Below, in pieces: positions 32,478 through 45,812 of a stretch of DNA of 64,000 bases. The number at the start of each line of letters is the position of its first letter. The stretch's first letter is position 1. A model generated the notes under the pieces. That model did not search any database and was not told the origin of the DNA. It saw nothing but the letters and a program-made list of their open reading frames with translations. The position numbers and the translations under genes are program-made. The DNA is from Meloidogyne chitwoodi. Its lineage: Eukaryota; Nematoda; Chromadorea; Rhabditida; Meloidogynidae. Where the stretch lies: the NCBI GenBank assembly GCA_015183035.1, contig JACZZP010000014.1, forward strand, positions 496,001 to 560,000, in the 5' to 3' direction.

Positions 32478-35400
32478 ATGTGGAGAAGAACACCTTTACA
32501 ACAAAAAATAACAACAAATGATAATAATTTAAATGAATATTCTAATAATGACAATAATAATAATTCAAATCATTTGACAAACAAGGAAATGTTTTGGGAA
32601 GGTTTGTTTTTTTTAATTTATTTAATTATTATTTAAATTAAAAATATATATATTATTTTCTACATTTATTTTTTATATTTTCTTTTTATTTTAGAATTAA
32701 TTGGAGTTAACCTTTTTATAAATAAGAAGTCATATAAATAAATTAGAGATCGACAAAAGGGATCCAAAGTCTCATGATTATTTTTTTTAAAAGAGTTAAT
32801 CATACGGGACTAATCCTGCAAATCTAAAAATATTGGAGGATTTAGAGAGAGGAATCATGTAAATTGTGATCCATTTGCCAGTCTCTAAAATAAATTTTAA
32901 AAACTTATTTGAGTCTTATATTTTCCTTTTTATTATTTAATTAGGAAGGAAACAAACATTTTTTAAGATTTTATTGGAAGTAATATTTTGAGAGTTAAAT
33001 TTTGTTTTTTTAAATCATTTTAATTTATTTTTACTCTAAAATTTAATTTTATAAAACAAACACATTTTTCTAAAGTAAACTTTAAATATATGTATTTACT
33101 TTTATTTGAATTTCTTCTTTAATTTTACAAGAAAATTAAATAAATTATGTGTTAAAAAAACTTTTGACTTTTTAAATTAAAATTTAATTTTTGTTTATTT
33201 TAAAAATATTTTATTCTTTTTATTTTATAATATATTTATTTATCACTCTCCTATATTTTCTTTTTTAAATATTTTCTCTACTAAAAAGAAGATTTCTTCT
33301 TTTTTGTTTGATTTACTCATTTTTATTAGATCAAATTTCTTGTTTGGCAAACTTTCAAATATAAATATATATTTTATTTGTGGAAGTAAAATATTTATTT
33401 ATATTTTAGTAAATAGTTCTTTTTATAAATTTAATATTTTATTTTAATTTTAGTAACTAAATTATTTCAAATCCTAACTTTTTTTAAATCTTTTTTGTTA
33501 TAAATAAATAAAAATAAATATATTTTTACCATTAAAATAAGAGAGAATTGTTTGTTTTTAAAAATATACATTTGTATTTCTCTTTTTTTAAACCTTTTTT
33601 TCTTTTTTTTTTACACTTCAAAAATAAGTAAAAAAATAAAATGTCCAAGAAAAACCACAAATAAACTCTTAATTTTTTTTTAAAAATTAATTAAATAATA
33701 TTTTAAAATTAACTAACAAGGATTGGAAACTTTCAGATTTTATTTACCAATTTTACCCTTCCCATTTTATTTTTAACATTTATTCTCTTTATAAATATCT
33801 CCTTTTCTCCCCTTCTTTCCCCAATTTTTTATCACAGTCATTTTCTTTTATTCCACATTTTTATTGATTATATTTTCTACTGACATTTTCTTTTTTTCTC
33901 TAATTTATTTATTTAAAATATCAAAGTCCCCAACCAGCCATCCCACCTTTTTTTTTAATTTAAAACGTTCATTTGTGAAAAGAGTATTTATTGGTAATTA
34001 TAACGAGATTGTACCAGTTAATTTTCTTTTTGTTAATTTGAGTCTAAAAATTATTTTTAATAAATTATTTATTTTTTTTTCTTCTAAAAACAATTTAAAA
34101 AATTATATTAAAAAAAAAAAAGAATTATAAGAGTAATAATAATATTTGTCATCTTTTTTAATTTTCTGTGTTTTCTCTGTTGGAATTTTTTAAAATTTGG
34201 GAGAAATAATAAATTACAACAAATGCGATTAGATTTAAATGGGAGAAAAGGGAAAAATTAACGATTGAGGCAAACAGATTTATTACTAATATTTTTTTTA
34301 AAAGAGATGAACCTTTTTTTAATTTTTTAAATTATTTTTAAATATGTACAAATAACAAAAAATCCTCCAAATTTATTAATTTTAATTAAATTTATTATAT
34401 AATTATTAATTTAATTAAAAAAAAATATTTTTTAAATTAATTTGTCATTTATTTTTAATATTCTTTTATTAATTTCTCTTCTCTCTTTTTTTCATCTTTT
34501 CTTTATTTTTAAACATTTTTTCTTTTAATTATATTTTAATTCTTCCGGCCAATTGGTGTATATATTTATTAAATAAATAAATTTAATTTTTTTAATAATG
34601 AAAATGAACATTTGTTTTTTTTTGTTTTATTTTATAGAATATAATAATTAATTAAATATATTTATTTTAATAATATTTAATCCTTTAAAAGAAAGTTTAT
34701 TTTTATTTAATTGTTATTTATTTCTTCTTAAGTAAGTCACTTTGTGGTTTAGTGGTTAACACTTTTGTCTAGTAAAGAACAAAAGAGCTAATTATAAACC
34801 AACTTTTGTCCTCTGTTTTTCCTTCTCTCCCCCTTTCATTTTCTCTTCAATCACTTTAATATATTTAATTTAATAATTGTTAAATAGTTTTAATTCTTTT
34901 TTAAAAAAAATAAGGGATATATTATTAGAATATATTTTATATTATTTTTTATTTAATAAAATATTTTTATAAAAATGAAATTCTATCCAAATATTTTAAA
35001 AGAAAAACAATTGTTTTGCAAAAATATTTTTTATTTTTCAATGCTAATATTTTAATATTTATAATAATAATACTTGAGAAACATTTTATAAAAAGGTGAA
35101 GATCCTCCTCATTTATTTATTAATTTTTCTTTTTAATTTATTTGCGCGGATTAATTTAATTTTTTTAGCAAATATTGCTTTAGATATTTTGTCCTTTTTT
35201 ATTATTCTTTTGTTTTTTTTTAAAGTTTTAATAATTAATAATAATTATTTTTTCATCTTCACATTTTTTATTTTAAAACTCTTCTCTCTGACGTTCTTTT
35301 TAATCCTTTTTTTTTTAATAATATTATTTATATAAATTATTTATTTATTTATAAAATGACAAAAAAATAATTTAAAGAAAAGAATATATTTGGAAGGAAG

Positions 35401-38400
35401 ATTAGCACTTTTATTTATTTATTTAAAATACAAAAATTTTAAAAATAAAGCCGTTATTCACCGATTATTTTTACGATAATTCTTTAAGCTTTTGGGGTTA
35501 TTTTTATATTTTTTGATTGTTTAGTTTTTTGGTATTATTTTATTTTTGATGAATAATAAATAAATAAAAGAAATATATTTTTTATAATGATTAACTTTTT
35601 TAAATAATATTATCTTCAAAAAATTATTTATTTTTGTTTTATTTCTTTTTTATTTTTAACTTATTTTCATTGCCATTTTGGGGTAATTTATATAATATTT
35701 TTTTAAATAATATATTTTAGTAATTTTATATAATTTTTTGACCTTTTCTTTCAAATTAACACCGTTTTATATTTTTTCTTTTTATTTCCCTCGCCAATTG
35801 TTTAAAAAACCACCCTCAGTCAGTCAAGGTTAACTTTTGCGTAATAAATTAATTTTTTTTAAAATATTTTACAAAATATATTTATATTTAATTATTTTTA
35901 AGTTGGAAAGAATAATTTTAATAAATTATATTTTGTACAAATATAATTTATATTTTATTACTAATATATATTTAATTAAATATTATTTTATTTAAATTAA
36001 TAATTAATTAATTTTAATTTTTTAAAGAATTTCTTATTCGATCATCTCGTCCTCTACCTCCAATGTCAGCATCGAGGGCAAAGACCAAACAACAAATAAT
36101 TTCTCCTTCTGACAAAATTAAAAAAACATCATCACCTCGACCATTGCCTGGTCTTTCATTTGAAGAACCTCCAACATCTTCAGAAATGACTAAACTTTTA
36201 AAGGAATTAACAGAGGTTTTTTTTATATTATAAATAGTATTTTTTCTTTATTAAATCTGTCAAAAATATTTAAAATCAATTAAAAAAGATTGTCAGTTGT
36301 TTAAGAAATTCTCTCTTTTTAATTGATTTTTAATTAAAATTTTTATTTTTAAGCTATTTTTAATTTGAACGAATATAGTAATTTGAGAATATTTGAATGT
36401 TTTAATTATGTTTTTTAATTTTTAATATTTTAAATGTTTCAAAATTACCAATATTTATTGAGTAAATAAAGAGAAAATTTGGTAAAAAAAATAATTAAAA
36501 GAAAAATTAAAATATTATATTTTTTTATTTTTTAGAGAGAACAAGATCTTGAATTGGCTGCTAATCTAGGCAATTCATTACTACAGGAGAATAAGGAATT
36601 GATAGAAAAGTAAATTTTTTTTAATTTTTTACAATTAGTTTTTGCGTTTATTCCCTCTCCCAATAATTTAAAATTTTATATATTGGTATAGTGAAAAATA
36701 GATTTTTATTTATGGACGTTTGTGGTTTAGTTGGATAGGAATGAGTTTTGGGTGAAATTATATTGGTTCGAGCTTTTCTGGCATATTTAAAGTTTTCATT
36801 ACTCGTTTTAATTTACTTTATCTGTGTAATTAGTTAAACAAATTTTTGTAAATTCCTTAGACTATTTATAAATAAATTAAGACTATTTTAATAGAATCAT
36901 TTAAAATTTTTTAAATTATTTTATTTTTTATTTAGAAATGAATTTCTAGAAGAATCACTTGCAACAAGCAATGAAACAATTTCTCAACTCCAAAAACATT
37001 TAAAACAACGTAGTAAACTGTTTCGGACAATTGTTGACTTAGAAAATGAATATAATGAAGAGGAAGCCATTGAGAATGCTTGTTGTAGTAGTATTTCTTG
37101 CTCAAGGTTTTCTTTTTTTTAATTATTATAGAGAAATTTATATTTTAAATAGATATAAACAAAAAAAATTTTTGTATTAGGGGTTTTTGAACTTAAACAT
37201 AATTTAAAAAAAATTAAAATTACAAAATGGATATTTAATTTCTTTCATGCTGCTATTAAAAATTAAAGTTCCTCAATATATGTATGCGTGTGGTTTAGTG
37301 GGGTTAATAGAGGTTTGTGAGGAAAATTACAATGGTTCGAACCTTGTGAGTGTTAATTTAGTTTTAATATTTTTATGTTTTTTAATAAGTTAAAAAAATT
37401 ATTTTAATTTCTACGAAAATATTTTTATTTTTTAAAGGTCTGTTGATTTTTCTCAAATGGAAAAGAAGCTTTCTAATTTAGAAAAAAAGAATAATCAATT
37501 ACGTATTCAGGTCTTTTTTTTAAATATTTTTTAAATAATTTAAAAAATTATATTTAGGTCGATGATTTAGGAGAACAAAAAATTCTTATTGAAAAAAGAG
37601 AACGTAATACAGTCAGTGATTATATGTCACAATTAAGAGGAGCTAATTTAAAGGTTTTTTTATATGTATTTTATTTTTACTTTTTCCTATTTTTTATAAA
37701 TTATTTAATAATATTTTAATTTAAATAAGTTTGGAAGATTTTCATTAATTAAATTAATATTATTAAGATTGCACAAATTCAAGTACAGCTTGGTGATAAG
37801 ACAAAGCAATGTGAATCCCAAACAGAAGAAATTCAACGGCTTTTGGCTGATATTTCTGAAAGAAAAAGACGGGAACGGATTGTAATAAATAAATTATTTA
37901 AAAAAATAATTTAGATTAACACATTTTTAAGCTCTGGGATGAAAATGAAGACATTCAAACACGTTTAGATGAAGCATTGCATAATCATGAACAACTTCGA
38001 TCTGAAATGGAACAACTTCAGGAACGACATTTAGATCTTGTTGTAATGCTACGAGATACAGAAGACGAGTTAATAGAACATCGGAGACGCGCAGAAGCTC
38101 CTCCTCCGTCTCAAATTAGACGAACAAACAGTGTTGACTCACTCTATGATTCTTTAGCTTCTGAATTAGAAGGAGCCGATTCAGGAGGATGTTACGGAAC
38201 ACCAATGTTTTCTGCGAGGTTTTATTTATTGTTTTTTATTTAATTTCTCTTATGTTGATATAATTAAAATTAAATTAATTTCGAGCTCATTAGGAAAACT
38301 ATCATGGTTCTAGTCTTACGTAATTAATTTATTGTGATTCTCTTTTTTTAGTTTTAATCATTTAATCTTTTAGTTAAAAAAATTAAATTATTTCAGGTAT

Positions 38401-41232
38401 GGTCCTTCAAAACACTGTAGTTCATTGGATTCTGGTGGTGTCATTAATCAACAACTTCCTTCTCAACCCTCAACTTCCTCTGCTTTGTTTGATAGTCAAC
38501 CTCTACCAGAAATTGAGGTCCCTTCTCGTGCTTTATTAGAAGCTGTTCGTAGAAATCTTGACGATAGAAAATTTCAAATTACTTCAAAACAAAAAAGAAA
38601 GATTTCTAAAGAAGAAGAAAAAGAATTTCAGCTTTCTGTTGATTCACCAAGCACTCCAATTATTGATTGTAATATTTTAGTAAACAATAATAGACAACAA
38701 ATACAAAGAAAAACATTTCAGGTTTTTTTAATATATTTAATACACAAGCGTCTATAATTTACATAACTAAATTATTTTTGACTTGATATAATTAAAATAA
38801 GCTTTTGATTATATAACTTTGTAGTTTAGTGGATTCGGTATGGGTTTTACTTGCAATTGCTCTTTTTCGAACCGATCGGTTGTGTTTTTCTAAAATTAGC
38901 CTAAATTCTTTCCATTTAGATAAACTATCCAACCAAAAATTTTGAATTTATTGTAAGAGAAAGTTCTAAATATATTTAATCTGTTTTTACCTAATTTTTA
39001 TAGGATGCATGTTGTTCACCTATCCAATTATCTCCAGGAAAATCATCTTCTCTTTGGAAATTTTCAACTCCACAGAATTCCAAAAATGTCAAAAACAATA
39101 AAAATAAACTTTCTCCCCAAATTTCTTCTGGTTCCTCAACAGAAAGTATTGATTCAATTTCTAATTATTACTCACCAGAATTAGGAACCCCTGGAGAACC
39201 AGGTTCTAGGGATTTGGATATTAGTATTCGTCGACTTTCTGTGCGAAAAGAGGTTTATTTTATTTTGTATAACTTTATTAGATTTTACAAAGTATAAAAA
39301 TCTTAAAATTAACTTAATTCCTTTTGCCTTTCTTTTTTATTACTTTGAGGTTAATTGTTTCGTTTTGGGTTTTTGTTGAAAACTGCCTCGGTTCGAATCT
39401 GAGGTTTTATCGTTTCCTTTTTTGTTTTACTTATGTTTTAAATGAATAAATTATTATCCGCTAAATTTTAATAAAAATTGCAATAATACCTCATCCAAAA
39501 ATTATTTTTCTATTGTTTTTTTTTAATATTTATTTAAAATATATTTTATTTTTATCTGTATTCTGTTTTTTAATTTGCTTGAAATGAATTTAAAAAAATT
39601 AATTTTAAAATTTTTAATAGATTAATGAAAAATATGCTCGTTTCCGTAATTCTAAAGGACTTCCACCTGCTCAAAATGAATTTTATTCTCCCAATGAAAA
39701 GAAGGTTAATTATATTTTTGATATTTATTTTTATTATTTTAGAACTATCAATTTATTTTTCAATCATCATTTCAAAGTTCTTGTCCAACTAAACAACTTA
39801 AACTTCTTTGTCTTGATTCTACTAATAATAATTCACCAATAATTAGTAAAAGTAGTCCAGAATGTTCGCGTTTCTCTTTTAGGCCAATTAAACAAAAAGG
39901 AGAAAAAAATAAATTTATTGAAGAAAATATTAAAACTTCTTTTTATAATTTATCATCAGTTACATCTTCTTTATGCACAACAAATAATAGTGGAATTTTT
40001 AGTTTGGTTAATTTAGTTGGACGGAATAATAATAATGGAAAAAATGTAAGTTATATTTATTATACTCTTTTTAATTTTTTGGAATTTATTTAGTAAATTT
40101 GTGAGTAAATCCTTCATTTTTCTCTAAATTTGTCTTTTAGCTTGCCTATTGTTTTCTTTATTTAACTTAAAATTAGTTTTTTATCATATAACTTTGTGGT
40201 TAGGTTTGTTCGGTACGAGTTTTCGTTTGAAATGTCTGTTCGAACCCGAAGTGTGTTGTCCTTTTTTTGGGCAAACGTTAAGAATTGGGGTCCCGAACTT
40301 TTATTTTTTCATAAAAATTGGTGTTAAGGGGTAATCATATGCGCTGATCACGAATCTGATATCAGATTTTATCTAACAGATTTTATCTATGATTTTTCTT
40401 CAAGTACTTGATTTTTGGTCTCTACATAATCGGTGACGGTCAAATTATATATCAATTCGATTCCTCTCGAAGATCTGAGTCTAATGGTACCACTCCCATG
40501 ATGCAGAACGATTTACCGAGATACAAGTCCTTGAAATTCGAAAAAACGATAGTGGGAGAAATCTTTTTTTGGGATTGAAAATTCAATTATACATATTATA
40601 TCTCATTCGAAAGCGTTTATCGATCTTTGTTGAATGACACCAAAATCACCACGATTGGTCGATTTTAGACAAAATTATGACCAAACAAGAAAAATAAAAA
40701 TTTGAGAAAAATCAAGTACTTGACGAAAAATCATAGATAAAATCAATGTTACACAAAATCTGATATCAGATTCGTGATTAGCACGTTTTATTACCTCTTA
40801 GTACCAAATTTTTTGAAAAAATAAAAAATAAAATTTCGGGACCCCAATTTTTAACGTTTGCCTTTTTTTGAATGTAAATATAATTATTTAAATTATTATT
40901 AAAAAAATATTTTTTAGAAAACAATTATATCAAGTGAAAGTTATTCTTCAGGCCTTGAATATTATGGAAAAAATTCAAAACAAAATAAAGAACATAATTT
41001 ATTTATTAAAAATTGTATTAATTCTGAAGAAAATACTCCAAAAATTTCAAATTCTGTCAAAAATGTTCAAAAAAAGCTTTTTAATCAACAAAAAACAAAT
41101 GAATCGGGAATTGAAAATTTATTAAAATTAAATTCTTCATGTAGTAATTTAAGTGTTATAACAGCAATTGAAACGCAACAATCACAACAACAAATTGGTG
41201 GTGGTGTTATACAACGTTATGGAAAGAGATAA
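32478..41232 (+). CDS. trak-1: TRAK/Milton kinesin adaptor (HAP1-N domain)
   Basis: ATG at 32478 ([14 protein letters not shown]) opens exon 1 (32478-32601). After a 3.4-kb intron, exon 2 starts at 36028; exons then continue to a stop at 41230-41232 (KR, stop). The HAP1-N block is clear: [20 protein letters not shown] and [18 protein letters not shown], then coiled coils ([53 protein letters not shown]) and the conserved [14 protein letters not shown], which corresponds to the SLAAEIEG segment of TRAK1/2. The C-terminal half is Ser/Asn-rich and fast evolving. TRAK/Milton links kinesin-1 (and dynein) to the mitochondrial GTPase Miro for axonal transport. Several introns each carry a SINE remnant, and one a foldback. 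Confidence 0.88.
32602..36027. other. 3.4-kb first intron of TRAK
   Basis: Extremely AT-rich. The two plus-strand frames at 33864 and 35096 are F/I/N/K-rich chance openings. A remnant at 32750-32890 resembles the 7.3-kb patch, and a truncated SINE head lies at 34738. A regulatory role of so long an intron is possible but no element can be named. Confidence 0.5.
34736..34812 (+). repeat. SINE head fragment in TRAK intron 1
   Basis: CACTTTGTGGTTTAGTGGTTAAC is the A-box-like start of the family; the B box is not recognisable (TTATAAACCAACTTTTG in its place). Confidence 0.45.
36715..36790 (+). repeat. tRNA-derived SINE in a TRAK intron (36.7 kb)
   Basis: TGTGGTTTAGTTGGATAGG and ATTGGTTCGAGC, about 38 bp apart, match the A-box and B-box parts of the family. 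Confidence 0.65.
37286..37358 (+). repeat. tRNA-derived SINE in a TRAK intron (37.3 kb)
   Basis: GTGTGGTTTAGTGGGGTTAA and ATGGTTCGAACC with the usual spacing. Confidence 0.65.
38813..38890 (+). repeat. tRNA-derived SINE in a TRAK intron (38.8 kb)
   Basis: ACTTTGTAGTTTAGTGGATTCGG and TTTTTCGAACCG with the usual spacing. It shares the leading ATAACTTTGTRGTT with the 40.2-kb copy. Confidence 0.6.
39345..39412 (+). repeat. Decayed tRNA-like SINE in a TRAK intron (39.4 kb)
   Basis: The A-box side is weak (TTGAGGTTAATTG), but CTCGGTTCGAATC is a perfect B box, and the distance fits the family. Confidence 0.5.
40186..40256 (+). repeat. tRNA-derived SINE adjoining a foldback element (40.2 kb)
   Basis: ATAACTTTGTGGTTAGGTTTG and CTGTTCGAACCCG with the usual spacing. 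It ends within a few bases of the foldback that starts near 40258. Confidence 0.6.
40258..40872. mobile_element. Foldback MITE in the penultimate TRAK intron
   Basis: The outer arms read TTTTTTTGGGCAAACGTTAA and, at the right, its inverse (AACGTTTGCCTTTTTTT). Inner parts match too: ATCTGATATCAGATTTTATC against GAATCTGATATCAGATTC regions, and TCAAGTACTTGATTTTT against its inverse. The centre (TCGATTCCTCTCGAAGATCTG ... TATCTCATTCGAAAGC) is related to the centre and arm words of the 3.5-kb element, so they belong to one superfamily. Confidence 0.8.
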
Positions 41233-41469
41233 ATAAGTAAATAAGAAATTACTAGAAATTAAATAAAAAATAAATAATTTTTTTACTTAACTTTTTAAAT
41301 TGTTGAGTTCAATCAAAGTTAGGGTGGTTCTCGCTTCTATTATTATCCAATATAATTAATCTTGAAAAATTATTTTAAAGATATGTGGAAAAGTTTGAAA
41401 AATTATGACTATATTTGTAAAAATATTTGAAATCTTTTGAAAAATTATTTAGAAAATTTTTTAAACAAA

Positions 41470-42246
41470 TTGAACTTCTCTTTGTGAAGCATTAATCATA
41501 TTTTTTAAATCCATTTTCGTCAAGATGCTTTACGATCGGATGTGCTTTCAAAATAATACACTATTATCGGGATTTAGGTTTATCACTAAAGGATTTTACA
41601 GAGCAACATAAAGTATCAGAACATTCATGAATAACTTTACTTGAAGAAGAAAAATTTATTTTAAATTCATTTTGATTAGGATCAAAAATTAATGATTAAA
41701 ATTATTTCACCTCAAATATTCTGAACTCATCATTTAATATATTAAGATCATACTAAAAGCCATTCATCTAAATGCATAAAAAATTGCACGATACTCACAA
41801 GAGGAGAAGAATTGTGAAAGGGAGTAGGAGGAAAAGAGGAGAGGATAAGCACCCTACTCCGAATGCTTATCCTCTCCTCATTTTCCTCTTTCACAATTCT
41901 TATCCTCTTGTGAGTATAGGAGAATTCTTAAGATATATCTTTACGATGCGGAGCTTAATATATCAAATGATGAGTTCAGAATATTTAAGGTGAAATAATT
42001 TTAATCAATCAATCTAATAAAAATGAATTTAAAATAAATTTTTCTTCTTCAAGTAAAGTTATTCATGAATGTTCTGATACTTTATGTTGCTCTGTAAAAT
42101 CCTTTAGTGATAAACCTAAATCCCGATAATAGTGTATTATTTTGAAAGCACATCTCGATCGTAAATTACAAACGACTTACTTGACGAAAATGGATTTAAA
42201 AAATATGATTGATGCTCTAACAAAAAGAAGAAATTCAATAAAGTTA
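41470..42246. mobile_element. Foldback element (copy 2 of the 15.9-kb one)
   Basis: Same arms and purine/pyrimidine centre as 15880-16655; only a few base differences near the left end (TTTGTGAAGCATTAATC for TTTATGAGAGCATAAATC). Confidence 0.85.
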
Positions 42247-42329
42247 TGTAATCTTTTCATTTTATTACAAAATGTTATCAAATAATTTTACAAAAGATTT
42301 AAAATATCTCCAAATAATTGTTCAAAAAT

Positions 42330-43354
42330 GTGTCCCCCTACTCTGGCACCCGTTACTGTTATTTGTTTTTCTAATAAATGCTTCACTCGAACCTACTTGT
42401 CAACTTGTAGAACGCAAAGATGTAGATTGAGGAATTTGAATGATCAAAACACAATTAATTGAATTTCGTGAACATAAGAAAAAACAAGGATTTGAAAGTA
42501 AACTCAAGGATAATATTAAATTTATTTTACAAAGTTAATAATACTTCATTCGAAAAAGCATACAATAATTAATCACACAATAAAAACAAATAGGAAAGAA
42601 AATCTCTAATATAATTGAGTATGTGTTGCAAGTTCGTGTTTCTATAGTAAACTGATTTAGAGGACGAGAAAATTGGCGCTTTTGAATTGATTAACGTTGT
42701 ATACCATACAAACAAAATATTTTGATACGTTTTCTTGAGGGAAAACCACCTATCCACCACAGAGTAATCCAAGCATCAGAAGCCACCCCCGCAGCATGAC
42801 AAGTCAAAAAGGCCACACCGCAGGGTAATCCAAGCAGCAGCAGGCCAACCCCGCAGCATGACAAGTCAAAAAGGCCACACCGCAGGGTAATCCAAGCATC
42901 AGCAGCCACCACCAAAGTATTACAAGCAATCCATCACCTCCTCAAGAAAACGTATCAAAATATTTTGTTTGTATGGTATACAACGTTAATCAATTCAAAA
43001 GCGCCAATTTTCTCGTCCTCTAAATCAGTTTACTATAGAAACACGAACTTGCAACACATACTCAATTATATTAGAGATTTTCTTTCCTATTTGTTTTTAT
43101 TGTGTGATTAATTATTGTATGCTTTTTCGAATGAAGTATTATTAACTTTGTAAAATAAATTTAATATTATCCTTGAGTTTACTTTCAAATCCTTGTTTTT
43201 TCTTATGTTCACGAAATTCAATTAATTGTGTTTTGATCATCAAATTCCTCAATCTACATCTTTGCGTTCTACAAGTTGACAAGTAGGTTCGGAGTGAAGC
43301 ATTTACTAGAAAACAAATAACTAACATCACAGGGTGACCAGAGTAGGGGGACAC
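42330..43354. mobile_element. 1-kb foldback with tandem core (copy 2)
   Basis: Indistinguishable by eye from 16739-17763, with the same GTGTCCCCCTACTCTGG termini and the same GCAGCATGACAAGTC core repeats. Confidence 0.88.
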
Positions 43355-43428
43355 ATTTTATTTTATCTTAACTTTTTTAAACTTTATATTTTTAAACTAT
43401 TTAATGCTATAACCTATTCAATTCTGTA

Positions 43429-44116
43429 TTGCGGGGCGTTTGAGGGCCTTTGGCTCTCAAACGCCGGAGGGTTGCCCACCACTTCTAATCCTACCACAAC
43501 TTCTTACCCACACAACTTTCAAACTTAAGCGAGGCGTATGAGGGCCAAAGGCCCTCAAACGCCGGTGGGTTGCCCACCACGATCCTACCACAACTTCTTA
43601 CTCACAAACTTTCAAATTTAAGCGAGGCGTATGAGGGCCAAAGGCCCTCAAATGTCGGAGGGTTGCCCACCACTTCTGATCCAACCACAACTTCTTACTC
43701 ACACAACTTTCAAACTTAAGCGAGGTGTATGAGGGCCAAAGGCCCTCAAACGCCGGTGGGTTGCCCACCACTTCTAATCCACATCAACTTCTTACCCACA
43801 CAACTTTCAAATTTAAGCGAGGCGTATGAGGGCCAAAGGCCCTCAAACGCCGGTGGGTTGCCCACCAATTCTGATCCTACCACAACTTCTTACCAACCAC
43901 ACCTTTAAAACCTTTAGCGGGGCGTTTGAGAGCCGAAGGCACTCAAACGCCGGAGGGTTGCATCTCCACTTTGGAACCCACGACGACTTCTAACCCACCA
44001 CAACTTTCCAAATTTTAGCGGGGCGTTTGAGGGCCAAAGGCACTCAAACGCCGGAGGGTTGCACCTCCACTTGGGAACCCACAACGACTTCTAACCCATA
44101 CAACATTCAACCTTTT
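43429..44116 (+). repeat. Seven-unit GC-rich hairpin array (copy 2)
   Basis: Same number, order and variants of units as in 17838-18525, so the array has not changed in length since the duplication. Confidence 0.9.
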
Positions 44117-44280
44117 AGTTACACTGGGCAATTAATTTGTGACAAAAAAAGAAAGGAAAAGACACCGACGACGCCTCTTTTTTCCCCCGCGATGCCCGCG
44201 ACGCTGCCTGGCTACAAATAATTTTAGTATCAAAACAATAAATTATATATTAAATATCTTACATAAATTTAATTTTATTA

Positions 44281-45810
44281 ATTAGACCAATCAAGAAGCT
44301 GCCGATAGTAGGAACTGCGACACATCACTAGCCGCAGGTGGTGGTGCAGTAGAAGTTTGATGATGATGATAAATTGTTTGTGGAGGAGGTTGAGCTGCAA
44401 ATGATGTGTAGGTAGTTGTGACATGAGTTGCGGCGATGATTGTTGTTGTACAGTTGCAGCAGCAGCCATCATTGAAGGATTCATTTGTTGTTGTTGCTAA
44501 ATTCAAGAAAAATAGTATAAATTAAAAAATTATAATTGTGTAAACCGATTGGTTAGCAGCATTATAATACGCCATTGTAGTTTTGTTAATTGCTGTTGTT
44601 GCGATTGTTGCTGTATCGTTTGAGAAACACCAGACGTTGTAGAATTATTAATGATGTTGCAGTTTGAAGATAACTAGACGAAGATGTTGCATTGGTCAAA
44701 GTCACGCTGCTGTTGTTGTTGTGATCTATAATCATGAGACAAATGCTGAGCTGCTGTACTGATAGAAATAGAAAAGTGAGCGGTGACGCTTGAGCTTGTT
44801 GTCCTCATACTTGGTATTGTGTTGATTACATTTGCAGAGTCTTTTAACATTGAGCGATCCATCTTAAAAATAAAATTAAAAAATTATCTAAAAAAAATGT
44901 TACCTCAACAGAAGAAATGTGCTTTGTTGACCATGCACCGTTTAATAACGACGCGGCCAAAGGAATCCCATTTTTTGCATCAAATTGAAAGTCAAATTGA
45001 TAATTAATGGCAATATTTGGAATTGCTTGAGGAAGAAATCACCCGTCGAGAATTCCACTTTTTAACAACTTAATTATTTAAAAAATTAAAATTTTTTTAT
45101 TGAAAATAATTACAATCAGAGGCATCAGCAGCAAGGGTATCGTGCATGTGAGATATTTGATATTGAAAAAAAGTTCACAGATAAAGAATCGGCTGGCGCC
45201 ATCGCAATAGTAGCAGTAGATATTGAGTCGGAATGAGGTAGTGAGCTTGAATTAGAAACAACTGTTTGACCATCATTACCCAAACGCAGACTGATTGGTA
45301 CTCCCCAGTCAACAGAAGTGCTACATCTAATAAATAAGCATAGATTATGCATAAAAAGTGACTGGCTTTTTTTAAATTCAAAAATATTCAAAATTTCTTA
45401 AATAAAAATAGCTTACTCTTGCTTGACTGATGTATTTTCATTTATACAATTTCGTTCGATGCCTTCACTTCCAATAGAATTGAATTAATTTCAGCAGGCT
45501 GTTGTTGTTGAAAGGAATGAACACTATAATGTTGTTGTTTGGCCTGATAATAATATAATTTAAAATTATAAAAATTTTACAAATTTTAATTAACCGTGAG
45601 GATTCAACCGAAGCATCAGATGATGAGTTTATATCTGAAAATTGTTGCATCATTGGTGGTTGCTGTGAAGGAGGTGGTGGGTGCTGTGAAGGTGGCGGTG
45701 GTTGAGGTGAAGGAGGTGGTGGGTGCTGTGAAGGTGGTTGAATCTTCTTGTAAGCGGCCACAGATGCAAAAGTTTTAGGTTTTGGCGGTTGTTCAATATC
45801 AATTGCTGTT
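44281..45810 (-). pseudogene. Decayed Q/P/S-rich gene, 3' part only (copy 2)
   Basis: Same blocks as copy 1 from the C-terminal SQFLLSAAS up to the PPSQHPPPPS repeats, where copy 2 has an extra repeat unit (PPPPSPQPPPPSQ). The match stops near 45810, after which sequence related to the SPATS2-like gene begins, so this copy has lost its 5' half. Confidence 0.5.
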
Positions 45811-45812
45811 GC

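Noticed and set aside
33864..35335. 88- and 79-codon plus-strand frames in TRAK intron 1
   Set aside because: F/I/L/N-rich chance frames with no motif; they do not fit between TRAK exons 1 and 2.
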